Shown: positions 8,945-16,924, counted from the first letter of the stretch. The stretch: DNA of 18,805 nucleotides from SAT2750 sp964476375 (GCA_964476375.1 CAYYZW010000264.1:1-18805), one strand, 5' to 3'. Program-made: numbers and translations. The notes: generated by a model from the sequence alone, not told the origin.

Positions 8945-8974
8945 TTTATATGATTCGTAGCTTCGCAGTTTCAG
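8945..8974 (-). promoter_or_regulatory. Candidate promoter of the giant WD40 gene
   Basis: On the minus strand CTGAAA (8969-8974) and TATAAA (8945-8950) are 18 bases apart, matching the sigma70 consensus at 4/6 and 5/6. Transcription would begin about 60-65 bases before ATG 8875. The element sits in the 136-base gap after the hydrolase stop, so the WD40 gene may be transcribed separately from the hydrolase and enolase-superfamily pair. Read-through from that pair is not excluded, because I see no strong terminator between them. Confidence 0.35.
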
Positions 8975-9011
8975 GCGACAATTGCAACGTTCCAGAATCG
9001 AGCCGCCCCGC

Positions 9012-9875
9012 TTAAATCTCGTCCCCACTGAGAAATCCTCTCACGGCAGCAAGAAATTCATCCGGCCGATCGTCAGCGATTGAATGGGCGGCATCGGCAA
9101 ACACGTGCAACTGGGCATCCCGGATCCGGCTGGCAATCTCCCGGGACTGGCCGGCAGCACAGATCCAGTCTTTTTCCCCGGCAAGGACCAGCGTGGGACA
9201 TCCCACCTGTTCAAGCTCCGAGGTAAAATCGAATTCCCGCAGGAAACCAGCGAACCCCAGGTTGGTTTGCTGGAAGTTGCGGATACCCCGGGCCCAGCCC
9301 TCCTCGAAATTCTCCTCCTTGAAGGTCACGGCATACCAGGGTGCCATCGCCCGGTAATAACGCTTGAGCTGGTCGAGTGACTCGAAATTGCCTTCCCAGA
9401 GCCACTGGCAGACCCGCTTCTGTTCCTCGCTCCCGTCCTGCTCGACTTTCTGCTGCGCCTCGGCCAGGAAGCGGAAACTGGGGGCGGTGGCGCAGAGGAC
9501 AAGCCGGTCCAGGTTGTCCGGATAACGGATCGCGTATCCCTGGGCGACCATGCCCCCATAGGAAGACCCGAGCAGGCAGATCGATTCCAGGCCCAGGTAC
9601 TCTCGCAGTCGCTCCACATCGTCAATATTGTTGTCGAGTGTGCATTCCTGGATTTCCACCGAATCACTACGGCCGCTTCCACGGTGGTCGATGTAAACCA
9701 ACTGGGCCACGTCACGGAGTTGCCCGACAGTCTTCTTGAAACTCCCGTGATCCCCCCCGGGGCCTCCATGAAGCAGGAACAGGACCGGCCGCTGCCGCAT
9801 CCGGTCGCCGGCAGGGACCCACTCGGGGCCGTCGACATCAAAGAACAGGCGTGTGGATCCAAGCTGGGCGTACAT
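9012..9875 (-). CDS. Alpha/beta-hydrolase, proline iminopeptidase-like (S33)
   Basis: A 287-residue cytoplasmic alpha/beta-hydrolase with no signal peptide. It has the oxyanion-hole motif HGGPGG (36-41) and YIDHRGSGRSD (61-71), the pair that marks the S33 prolyl aminopeptidase group. The nucleophile elbow is GSSYGG with Ser105, and the acid and base of the triad are likely Asp236 (AGEKDW) and His264 (DAAHS). Length and order suit the family. Relatives cleave N-terminal proline or hydrolyse small amides, esters and lactones, so the exact substrate is open. The start at 9875 is chosen because residues 1-3 lead straight into the first strand and longer versions read into the enolase-superfamily gene. 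That gene ends only 16 bases upstream on the same strand, so the two are probably cotranscribed. A lactonase or esterase step acting on a product of the neighbour is plausible but unproven. The ribosome site is weak. Confidence 0.9.
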   Translation of the reverse strand: MYAQLGSTRLFFDVDGPEWVPAGDRMRQRPVLFLLHGGPGGDHGSFKKTVGQLRDVAQLVYIDHRGSGRSDSVEIQECTLDNNIDDVERLREYLGLESICLLGSSYGGMVAQGYAIRYPDNLDRLVLCATAPSFRFLAEAQQKVEQDGSEEQKRVCQWLWEGNFESLDQLKRYYRAMAPWYAVTFKEENFEEGWARGIRNFQQTNLGFAGFLREFDFTSELEQVGCPTLVLAGEKDWICAAGQSREIASRIRDAQLHVFADAAHSIADDRPDEFLAAVRGFLSGDEI

Positions 9876-9891
9876 GGCACTCGGGGAGTTG

Positions 9892-11280
9892 CTATCGGCG
9901 TGATTCCGGGGATTTTTCCAGGACCATTTTCTCTTTCTCCAGTCGGTCAAACATCTGCTTGTAAGCCGGACTGCCGTCATTGTCCCAGTACTCGGTCTTG
10001 AGCGGCGCCTCATAACTCATCGGGATCAGCCGGCGACGGTCTGGGCGGACCATGAAGATCGATTCTTTCGGATCCGCCAGGTTATACATCATGGTGCCAT
10101 TGTCAAATGTGGTCTTGATAATCCAGCGATCCTTTTCCGGCAACGCGACCGCCTTGAGCTGCTCCAGCTTCTCCTGGTTGAGCGTGAGACCAAGGCCCGG
10201 CTTTTCAGGAACACGAAGAAAACCGTTCACCGGGTCCGGGCGCTCGTCCACCACATCATGTTTCCAGGTTTCCGTATCACTGTGAAAATGCTGGCTGCCA
10301 GTTTTAAATGCCGACTGCATGTGCACTGTCATCGTACGGGTGATGCTGCCCCCCACGTTCTGCAACATGAAGGGCAGGTTGGCGGCGGCAAAGAGCCCTG
10401 CCCGCCGGATGGCGACCCCTATTTTTGCATGGCCCAGGATGTATCCGTCGGCGGCCCCCTGCATCACCTCGAACGTCGCGCCCAGCGGGCTGTGGTGCAA
10501 GAGCAGGGGAAGCCTCAGTCGCTTGCGCAGCTCGACGTAACCCTGGATGTCCTTTTCATAGAGCGGATCCTCAAAGGCGCCTGCGATCCGCGACCTGGAA
10601 ATGCGGTCCAGCAATCCGAACATGTGGTCATTCGTGCCCCCCATGGTGATGTCGAGCAGGACCTTGAATCCACGCGGAGCGACCTCTTCCATCGCCTTGA
10701 ACTGGTCAAACACGTTCTCGAAAGGGGAGAGGTGGTACTTGAGCCAGGTATATCCACGGGCCGTGTATCGCCGGACGGCATCGGCCATATGGTCCGGGTG
10801 GCTGGAGACGGTCCAGCTGCCCACCGGAACCCAGCTGCGGTACTTCTGGCCGAACAATTTATAGACCGGCACTCCGGCAGCCTGGCCCATCAGGTCATAC
10901 ATCGCGGTCCCCAGCCCGAGCGAGGTTTCATCCCCGACCCAGTCGAACGGGTTGGTATCGATGTACTTGTTGCGTGTTGCCTCTGCCTCCAGGCTGCCGC
11001 TCTCTCCCAGCCCGACAAGCCCCCGGTTGGTATGCACGACGTAAACGGTCCGCCGCAGGGGGCCGTAATAATGGTTCAACACGTGGTGGAGCCAGTCATG
11101 GTATTCCAGCCCGATATCGTGGGTCTCGATCTTCGTGACCCGCAGGTCACCGAATTGCTGCCGGGCCTGGTAACGGTAGCCCAGTAGTGGATCGGGATTC
11201 CAGCCGGTGGTCACAGCCAGCGCACTGGAAGCAACAAGGAAGCCGCGCCGCGAGATTGGCCCCAGGCAGGTAGCAGGCAT
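9892..11280 (-). CDS. Enolase-superfamily (mandelate racemase/muconate lactonizing-like) protein, Tat-exported
   Basis: A 462-residue protein with a Tat-type leader (SRRGFLVASSALAV, residues 10-23). The remainder follows the enolase-superfamily layout: an N-terminal capping region, GLGTAMYDLMGQAAGVPVYKLFG (122-144), then a TIM barrel. Family members use Mg2+ to abstract a proton next to a carboxylate, usually dehydrating or racemising sugar acids. By eye, two metal ligands are present, Asp210 (LLDITM) and Glu237 (FEDP). The KxK motif reads KYH (Lys181, His183), the third metal position falls in LHHSP, and the region of the usual barrel histidine reads LQNVGG. About 85 residues follow the normal domain end (after PGLGL at 361-365). 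The start is fixed by GAGGA seven bases before ATG 11280 and by the Tat motif, although the frame stays open further upstream. It is cotranscribed with the hydrolase. Activity as a conventional dehydratase is uncertain. Confidence 0.87.
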   Translation of the reverse strand: MPATCLGPISRRGFLVASSALAVTTGWNPDPLLGYRYQARQQFGDLRVTKIETHDIGLEYHDWLHHVLNHYYGPLRRTVYVVHTNRGLVGLGESGSLEAEATRNKYIDTNPFDWVGDETSLGLGTAMYDLMGQAAGVPVYKLFGQKYRSWVPVGSWTVSSHPDHMADAVRRYTARGYTWLKYHLSPFENVFDQFKAMEEVAPRGFKVLLDITMGGTNDHMFGLLDRISRSRIAGAFEDPLYEKDIQGYVELRKRLRLPLLLHHSPLGATFEVMQGAADGYILGHAKIGVAIRRAGLFAAANLPFMLQNVGGSITRTMTVHMQSAFKTGSQHFHSDTETWKHDVVDERPDPVNGFLRVPEKPGLGLTLNQEKLEQLKAVALPEKDRWIIKTTFDNGTMMYNLADPKESIFMVRPDRRRLIPMSYEAPLKTEYWDNDGSPAYKQMFDRLEKEKMVLEKSPESRR

Positions 11281-11287
11281 AACAAGT

Positions 11288-11396
11288 CCTCGGTGTTCGG
11301 GCAGAATGGAGTTCCGGCACATGATAACATAGCAAGCAGCCCAACTCGACTCGCCGATTTGTCCATGCAGCCTGATGCTTGTTAGAAACACCGAGG
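11288..11396. promoter_or_regulatory. Divergent intergenic region with a 10-bp inverted repeat
   Basis: The arms CCTCGGTGTT (11288-11297) and AACACCGAGG (11387-11396) are perfect reverse complements, with centres 99 bases apart. Read in each gene's direction, both leaders contain AACACCGAGG shortly before the ATG, seven bases before 11280 and five before 11402. Each arm therefore also supplies the ribosome site (GAGG). On the plus strand TTGTCC (11359-11364) and TAGAAA (11383-11388), 18 bases apart, form a weak promoter candidate overlapping the right arm. If used, it would favour the start at 11435 over 11402. The repeat could be a shared operator or simply two similar leaders. Confidence 0.4.
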
Positions 11397-11401
11397 TGCT
11401 C

Positions 11402-13582
11402 ATGCTTATTCGCCAGCAACAAAGAGAACAGCCAATGCGACCAACATGGATATTCTCTTTCGCCATTGCCCTGGTCTTTTCGGCAGTCACCTCGACACTG
11501 CTGGCCGACAAGGACGTGGACCGGAACAAGCAGCTGATCTCCGCGGCGCGAGAGGGAAAGCTGGACAGGGTTAAATCCCTGCTCGCTGAAGGTGCAGACA
11601 TCGACCACCAGGGGCGATTCAACATCACCGCGCTCTGGCAGGCATCTCTCAAAGGACACAAGGAGATCGCACTCTACCTGATCGACCAGGGCGCCAACCC
11701 CAATGTAAATGACACGGTCTGGCAGGTCACACCGCTGATGGTGACCCAGGATGCCGAGCTGGTCAAAGCCTTGCTGGAGGCCGGCGCCGAGGCGGACAGG
11801 CAACTTCGTTCTGCCTCCTACCAGGGTAACGAGGCGCGCGTCAAATTACTGCTTTCGGCAGGCAGCTGGAAACCTCGCCAGCTATCGATCGCCTCCGGCC
11901 ATGCCAGCCTTGCGAAACACGACAAGGTCCAGTTGCTCCTGCAAGAACATGCCGGCCGCACGTTGCCGGCCCTCCAGCCTCTCACCAGGCGACAGCTTGG
12001 AATCCTCACCGGGAAATACCAGAACACCGCCAGGTCGGAAATCACGATTACACAGAAAGACGACCAGTTGCTTGTCCACATTCACGGCGGGCCGGCGATT
12101 CGTCCGCTCCTGTTGTCTGGCGAGGTCTGCGAGTGGGGTGACAACCGCCTGGAGTTTACCGTCCAAAACGGCTCGGCCGCCTCTGTCCGCTGGACCCGGG
12201 GACTGGACAATCGGGATTACACGCGACAAGCGACGGGGGAGCCGGCAGAAATCTCTGGCAGTGACAAGGAGAATCCAGCGCTGGACCTGGATATAGCAGC
12301 CCACGACTCCTGGCCATCATTTCACGGGCCCCAGGCCCGGGGTATTGCTGCGGACCAGGACCTGCCTGAGAAATGGAACCTGAACGATGGAACCGGGATC
12401 CAGTGGAAGCAACCAGTCGCCGGGCTGGCAAATGCCTCGCCGGTGATCTGGAAGGACCGTGTGTTTATTGCCACGGCGATCAGCGGGGCAGGGGATGACA
12501 GCCTCAAGATCGGCCTTTATGGTGACCTGGATGCCGTCGACGACATGTCAGAACACCAGTGGCAGCTCATCTGCCTCTCCAGTGGTAGCGGCGAGATGAT
12601 CTGGAAGCGAAACCTGGCCGAGGGCGTCCCGTCGATCAAGCGACACACCAAGTCGAGCCAGGCCAACTCCACTCCGGCAACCAATGGCCGGCAGGTCGTT
12701 ACGGTCGTGAGCACGGGGATGATCTGCTGCCACGACATGGATGGCAACCTGATCTGGCAAACGGACCTGGGAGTCCTGGATGCCGGGGCTTTCAATGACC
12801 CGGAGTACCAGTGGGGTTACGGCAGCAGCCCGGTTATTTATGGCGACCGGGTCTTTGTACAGTGCGACCTGCAGAAGGGCTCGTACCTGGCCGCCTACGC
12901 GCTGGCCGATGGCAGCCAGATCTGGCGCGTGGACCGGGACGAGGCTCCCTCCTGGGGTAGCCCGACGGTCTATGACGGGCCGGAAGGACGGCTACTACTG
13001 ACAACCGGTAGCGGTTATGCACGAGCCTATGACCCCCTCACCGGCAGCGAGATCTGGCGCCTGGGAGGTCATTCGGCGATCACGGTACCGACACCCTTCG
13101 TGGCCCAGGGACTGGCCTTCCTGGTCGATGGATACCGGCCCTTTCAGCCTATTTACGCGGTACGCCTCCGTGCCCGCGGCGATATCACGCTGAAGGCCGG
13201 TCAGACGAGTAACGAGCATGTCGCCTGGAGTCATGATCGTGGAGGGAGTTACCTGCCCAGCCCGCTGGTTTACCGCGGCTTCCTTTACATATGTTCCAAC
13301 AGCGGCATCCTCGGCTGTTACCAGGCAGAGACAGGCAGGCTGGTCTATCGCAAGCGGTTCGCCCGCGGCGGGGACACCAGTTTCACGGGCTGCCCGGTCG
13401 CGGCCGATGGCCGCCTTTACATGACGGCGGAAACAGGAATGACCTACGTGGTTCGGACAGGCCCCGAGTTTGAACTGCTGGAGATGAATCCGCTGGGCGA
13501 GTACGTGCTCTCCACCCCGGCAATTGCTGGCGGGCGAATTATCTTTCGCACGCACCGGCACGTGATCGCGGTGGGCAGGTAA
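11402..13582 (+). CDS. Exported ankyrin / DUF3471-like / PQQ beta-propeller fusion protein
   Basis: A 726-residue protein with three parts after a signal peptide (hydrophobic IFSFAIALVFSAVTST, likely cleavage after LLA at 33-35). Residues 41-185 hold four to five ankyrin repeats (SAAREGKLDRVKSLLAEGAD, GHKEIALYLIDQGANPN). Residues 196-270 (LTGKYQ...ITITQKDDQLLVHI...GDNRLEFTV...SVRW) resemble the small beta domain DUF3471 found after serine hydrolases. Residues 302-726 form a BamB/PQQ-like propeller starting WPSFHGPQARGI, with repeats such as VYRKRF and LTGSEIWRLGG. The role is unknown, since each part is a binding module and I see no catalytic motif. ATG 11402 is chosen for GAGGTG five bases upstream. 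ATG 11435 would give a shorter, more typical signal peptide and ATG 11375 a longer one. It is divergent from the enolase-superfamily gene and convergent with the esterase gene, eight bases from its stop. Confidence 0.86.
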   Translation: MLIRQQQREQPMRPTWIFSFAIALVFSAVTSTLLADKDVDRNKQLISAAREGKLDRVKSLLAEGADIDHQGRFNITALWQASLKGHKEIALYLIDQGANPNVNDTVWQVTPLMVTQDAELVKALLEAGAEADRQLRSASYQGNEARVKLLLSAGSWKPRQLSIASGHASLAKHDKVQLLLQEHAGRTLPALQPLTRRQLGILTGKYQNTARSEITITQKDDQLLVHIHGGPAIRPLLLSGEVCEWGDNRLEFTVQNGSAASVRWTRGLDNRDYTRQATGEPAEISGSDKENPALDLDIAAHDSWPSFHGPQARGIAADQDLPEKWNLNDGTGIQWKQPVAGLANASPVIWKDRVFIATAISGAGDDSLKIGLYGDLDAVDDMSEHQWQLICLSSGSGEMIWKRNLAEGVPSIKRHTKSSQANSTPATNGRQVVTVVSTGMICCHDMDGNLIWQTDLGVLDAGAFNDPEYQWGYGSSPVIYGDRVFVQCDLQKGSYLAAYALADGSQIWRVDRDEAPSWGSPTVYDGPEGRLLLTTGSGYARAYDPLTGSEIWRLGGHSAITVPTPFVAQGLAFLVDGYRPFQPIYAVRLRARGDITLKAGQTSNEHVAWSHDRGGSYLPSPLVYRGFLYICSNSGILGCYQAETGRLVYRKRFARGGDTSFTGCPVAADGRLYMTAETGMTYVVRTGPEFELLEMNPLGEYVLSTPAIAGGRIIFRTHRHVIAVGR

Positions 13583-13596
13583 CTGGCACGTTACCT
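13577..13596. terminator. Bidirectional hairpin containing both stop codons
   Basis: AGGTAAC (13577-13583) and GTTACCT (13590-13596) are a perfect 7-bp inverted repeat around a TGGCAC loop. The TAA of the rightward fusion gene (13580-13582) lies in one arm and the TAA of the leftward esterase gene (13593-13591) in the other, so both genes end in AGG TAA. On the plus strand the stem runs into TTT then C-rich sequence. The position between convergent genes fits a two-way terminator, although neither side has a long U-tract. Confidence 0.55.
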
Positions 13597-14352
13597 TTCC
13601 CCCAGCATCTCCAACAGGGCCTCCGCATAGCGCCGTCCCAGGATCAACTGGCTCGGACGGTCAAAGTGCACCCCGTCAAAAACCTTCAGGTCCCGGGCAG
13701 ACACCACCGCCGTGTTCTTGCAGTGCGCAGGCAATCCTCGCATCCGCTCGTTCACCGGCACATCCATAAAGACCTCACCGGCAATAAACGGCATCCCCGG
13801 CGTCCCCACATCCCGGCGTAGATTTCTGACCAGGGCCACCAGTTTCTCCAGGTACTCCGGATCCTGGGCATCCGATTCCCCCTGGTGCCAGATCACACCA
13901 TCCACCTTCTTGATCCCGGTCTCCCTTAAACGGGCGAGCATGTGGTCATAGAGAGCCTGCCCTGGTTTCCAGAGGTTGATCGACGATCCCCCTCGCGCAT
14001 TGACCACCAGCCCGACTTTTCCATCCTCCAGCTTTTTAGCCAGGTGCCGGGCAAAACCAAATCCAGGACCGATCCGCTGCATCGACAAGGCCTTGCGGTC
14101 GGTGGCAAACCGGTTGAGTGGATTCGTCGCCACGATCCACTTCCCCTCTCCGTCGAGCAAAAAAACACCCTCGACCGGCGCCTTGTCCCCATCTTCAAGC
14201 GGCGCCCGGCCCGCCATGTTCGACTGTCCGATCAGCAGGAAGATCCGTTCCGGCACCTCCTCGGCGACCATGGGTCGCATCGCCGCCAGCGGAACCAGGA
14301 CCATCGTCACAAGGAACAGGTACCATCTCATGAAAAGGGGCTCCACGTTCAT
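13591..14352 (-). CDS. Sialate O-acetylesterase-like SGNH esterase
   Basis: A 253-residue exported esterase of the SASA (DUF303, carbohydrate esterase 6-like) group, which removes acetyl groups from sugars such as sialic acid or xylan. Residues 8-30 form a signal peptide (WYLFLVTMVLVPLAA). Catalytic landmarks are IGQSNMAG with nucleophile Ser44, ARGGSS at 119-123 (the Gly block), WHQGESD at 155-161 and the C-terminal DGVHFD, giving Asp226 and His229. The ATG at 14352 overlaps the pdxA stop as ATGA, which implies translational coupling. ATG 14331 has GGAG nine bases upstream and gives an equally good signal peptide starting MRWYLF, so seven N-terminal residues are uncertain. It is the last gene of the sulfatase cluster, consistent with working on a substituted polysaccharide alongside the sulfatase. 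Confidence 0.88.
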   Translation of the reverse strand: MNVEPLFMRWYLFLVTMVLVPLAAMRPMVAEEVPERIFLLIGQSNMAGRAPLEDGDKAPVEGVFLLDGEGKWIVATNPLNRFATDRKALSMQRIGPGFGFARHLAKKLEDGKVGLVVNARGGSSINLWKPGQALYDHMLARLRETGIKKVDGVIWHQGESDAQDPEYLEKLVALVRNLRRDVGTPGMPFIAGEVFMDVPVNERMRGLPAHCKNTAVVSARDLKVFDGVHFDRPSQLILGRRYAEALLEMLGER

Positions 14353-15359
14353 TTCACTGGCTGGCCAGGTGTTTTCTGCCGGGCCAGTTCAACAGCCAGT
14401 CGCATGGCGGCTTTCATGTCTTCCGGATCCGCCAGGTCCTGGCCGGCAATATCAAAGGCGGTTCCATGATCCACCGAGGTGCGGATGATCGGCAGCCCCA
14501 GGGTCACATTGACCGTATGCTCGAAGTCCAGCAGCTTCATCGGCACATGCCCCTGGTCATGGTACATGGCCACCACCAGGTCATAGGCACCACGCACCGC
14601 CTGCATGAACAGGGTATCGGCCGGGAATGGCCCCTGGCAGTCGATACCGGCGGCGCGTGCTTCTTCCATCGCGGGGACAATGAACTCACTCTCCTCGCTG
14701 CCGAACATGCCGTTCTCACCGGCATGTGGGTTCAGGCCGCAGACGGCCACCCGCGGGTTCTTAAATCCCAGGCGGCCCAGTGCCTCGTGCCCGAGCTGGA
14801 TCGTCTTGACGATTCGGCCCACATCCAGACGCGCGGCATCGGCAAGGCTGCAGTGCGTGGAGACGTGAACAACACAGAGCTGGTCATTGACCAGCAGCAT
14901 GCGTGGCTGCATCACGCGGCAGAGCCTGGCGATGTGCTCGGTATGCCCACAGAAGGATTCCTGACCGCCACGGACCACCGCTTCTTTGTTCAGCGGCGCG
15001 GTCACAATTCCCTGGGCCTTTCCATCCAGGCAGAGTCCTGTTGCTCGCTCGACAAACTCCAGGGCCGCCTTGCCACAGGGAACACTCAGCCGTCCCATGC
15101 GGAAGTCGTCCAGAAAGTCTGTCCGGCAGTTTAGCAGCACCAGGCCAGCAGAAGGAATCTCCTCCTCCACCCCGATCACCCTGTCAAAGCCGAACCCGGC
15201 GGCAGCCGCCATCGGCTCCAGCACGACCGACTCCCCAACCACGATCCAGTCCGCAAGGCCCCGTACTGACGGATCGGCCAGTGCCTTGACGGTTACCTCC
15301 GGACCGATCCCGGCAGGATCTCCCATGGTTATCGTCAACCGCGGCAAAGGCTCATTCAT
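14349..15359 (-). CDS. pdxA: 4-hydroxythreonine-4-phosphate dehydrogenase (PdxA family)
   Basis: A 336-residue cytoplasmic enzyme. PdxA oxidises 4-phosphohydroxy-L-threonine with NAD(P)+ in the DXP-dependent vitamin B6 pathway. Motifs in order are ITMGDPAGIGPEV (10-22), TAPLNKEA (120-127), GHTEHIA (138-144), HVSTHCSLADA (165-175), GLNPHAGENG (208-217), AMYHDQGHVPMK (264-275) and TSVDHGTAFDIAG (294-306). The three metal-binding histidines known from the E. coli enzyme are all present as His169, His212 and His267. Length matches the family. The start is taken at MNEPLPR because longer versions read into the sulfatase gene and have no conserved sequence. It follows the sulfatase by 46 bases and overlaps the esterase by four. 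No pdxJ is visible. The related PdxA2 enzymes act on threonate or erythronate phosphates in sugar-acid catabolism, but they normally neighbour a DUF1537 kinase, which is absent here. Confidence 0.93.
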   Translation of the reverse strand: MNEPLPRLTITMGDPAGIGPEVTVKALADPSVRGLADWIVVGESVVLEPMAAAAGFGFDRVIGVEEEIPSAGLVLLNCRTDFLDDFRMGRLSVPCGKAALEFVERATGLCLDGKAQGIVTAPLNKEAVVRGGQESFCGHTEHIARLCRVMQPRMLLVNDQLCVVHVSTHCSLADAARLDVGRIVKTIQLGHEALGRLGFKNPRVAVCGLNPHAGENGMFGSEESEFIVPAMEEARAAGIDCQGPFPADTLFMQAVRGAYDLVVAMYHDQGHVPMKLLDFEHTVNVTLGLPIIRTSVDHGTAFDIAGQDLADPEDMKAAMRLAVELARQKTPGQPVK

Positions 15360-15405
15360 GATCACCGTATCGCTTCCATTCTGGCGGCATCTCCTGCCAG
15401 TTCGT

Positions 15406-16863
15406 TCATGGCCGCCAGGGCTGTGGGCCATCGGGCCTGGCCACCAGGAACTTGGCGTCCACATCATCGTACCAGTCATGCAGCCGGCTCCGCATGGCCC
15501 CGACGCGATCCGGCATCTCGGTGGCCAGGTCAGTTCGCTCACCGACATCCTGTGCCAGGTTATAGAGGTGTACACGGCCGTCCTCAAAACGCTCGATCAA
15601 CTTGTAATCTCCCATCCGGATCGCGCCTCCAGGCATGCCTCCCTGGTTGCTGTAATGCGGGTAGTGCCAGAAGAGTGCGTCACGGTGGATCTCGCCGTCC
15701 TGCTTGAGCAATGGGACCAGGCTGACACCATCCTGGTGCTGTTTTTCCAGCAGGGGGAGGCCGGACGCGGCGAGCAGGGTCGGGTAGAAATCGGTACTTA
15801 TGACCGGTTCATCACAGGTGCTTCCGGGCCTGGTGACCCCTGGCCAGCGGACCAGGAAAGGTTCCCGGATGCCTCCCTCGTAGAGCCAGCCCTTGCCACC
15901 CCGCAGGGGCAGGTTTGACGTGGGGGATCCCTCGGAAGTACTGAGTCCACCATTATCACCCGTGAAACAGACAATCGTGTCGTCCTCGATTCCCAGCTCC
16001 TTGAGTTTCGCCAGAACACGTCCCACGCTGGTATCCATTGTCTCCACCATGGCTGCATAGGTGGCATGTCGCTGGAGCGTACGAACACGCCGCGGCTTGC
16101 TGGTCGGCCAGACCTGTTCCTCGTCGGCAAACTCGGGTTTCCCCACCAGCCCCAGCCTCTGGGCCTTGGCCTGGTACTTGGCAACCAGGTCCTTGGGAGC
16201 CTGCAGCGGGGTATGCACCGTGTAGAAGGAGAGGTAGAGCAGGAACGGCTTGTCGCCGAACTGGTCAAGTATTTTCAGCGCCTCGTCGGTCAGGCGCTGC
16301 GTCAGGTGCTGACCTTCCGGCCCGTCTTCGAGGCGAGGATTCTTGAACGGTGCGAAGTACCCACCAGGTGGTGAACCGCGATTATGACCGGCCACGTTGA
16401 TCTGGAAGCCCTGGTTCTCGGGCCAGAACTCGGCGGTCGGCCCCAGGTGCCACTTCCCCAAAAAAGCGGTGCGGTAACCGTGCCCGGCGAATGCCTCGGC
16501 CAGGGTCACCTCGCTCAGCGGCATGCGATCAATCAGCGGTGCCGGCAGGAATCGCCCGCTTCGCCTTCCAACGAACCAGTCCGTCGCGTCCACGCGAGAC
16601 GGATAACGCCCCGTCATGATGCTGAAACGGGTGGGACTGCAAACCGGGTTGGCCGCGTAGCCGTTGGTAAATCGCATGCCGGTCGCCGCCAGGCGGTCCA
16701 CATTGGGTGTCTCGTAAAAGGTCCTGGGATTATTGGCCCCAATATCCATGTAACCAAGGTCATCGACCAGCACGAAAACAACATTGGGCTGCCTGGCGAA
16801 AACAGGTGCCGCAGCGAACAGCAGCAGGGCCGACAGCAAAAGAGAACGACGTGGGCACATCAT
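15406..16863 (-). CDS. Exported sulfatase (arylsulfatase type, formylglycine)
   Basis: A 485-residue type I sulfatase that hydrolyses sulfate esters, most likely on polysaccharide since planctomycetes carry many such enzymes. The signal peptide is residues 1-23 (SLLLSALLLFAAAPVFA, cleavage after VFA). The catalytic signature is VCSPTRFSIMTGRYP with Cys75 in CSPTR, the residue that a maturation enzyme converts to formylglycine. Metal and sulfate-binding landmarks are LVDDLGY (Asp34, Asp35), FLGKWHLG, YTVHTPLQAP and FTGDNGG, with GGIREP after them. The C-terminal part (RMGDYKLIERFEDGRVHLYNLAQDVGE) is typical of the arylsulfatase A-like group. Substrate subfamily cannot be fixed by eye. ATG 16863 is chosen because AGGGG lies nine bases upstream. 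ATG 16872 abuts that site, and ATG 16860 is also possible. It is preceded 61 bases upstream by a 30-codon membrane peptide gene and followed by pdxA. Confidence 0.94.
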   Translation of the reverse strand: MMCPRRSLLLSALLLFAAAPVFARQPNVVFVLVDDLGYMDIGANNPRTFYETPNVDRLAATGMRFTNGYAANPVCSPTRFSIMTGRYPSRVDATDWFVGRRSGRFLPAPLIDRMPLSEVTLAEAFAGHGYRTAFLGKWHLGPTAEFWPENQGFQINVAGHNRGSPPGGYFAPFKNPRLEDGPEGQHLTQRLTDEALKILDQFGDKPFLLYLSFYTVHTPLQAPKDLVAKYQAKAQRLGLVGKPEFADEEQVWPTSKPRRVRTLQRHATYAAMVETMDTSVGRVLAKLKELGIEDDTIVCFTGDNGGLSTSEGSPTSNLPLRGGKGWLYEGGIREPFLVRWPGVTRPGSTCDEPVISTDFYPTLLAASGLPLLEKQHQDGVSLVPLLKQDGEIHRDALFWHYPHYSNQGGMPGGAIRMGDYKLIERFEDGRVHLYNLAQDVGERTDLATEMPDRVGAMRSRLHDWYDDVDAKFLVARPDGPQPWRP

Positions 16864-16924
16864 CAGGAACATCCCCTGGAATCAAGAAGTGACTGTTTTT
16901 TCGTTTGCCGGAAAGCGTGCAGGA

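Noticed and set aside
8876..9028. 51-codon N-terminal extension of the WD40 protein
   Set aside because: It is basic and Cys-rich, overlaps the hydrolase stop and would bury the signal peptide. A better ribosome site and signal peptide start at 8875.
11281..11661. 127-codon N-terminal extension of the enolase-superfamily protein
   Set aside because: It runs antisense through the 5' end of the ankyrin/PQQ fusion gene. The Tat signal and GAGGA site place the start at 11280.
14986..15918. 310-codon plus-strand frame across the pdxA/sulfatase junction
   Set aside because: It is antisense to two well-supported genes and carries no recognisable motif.
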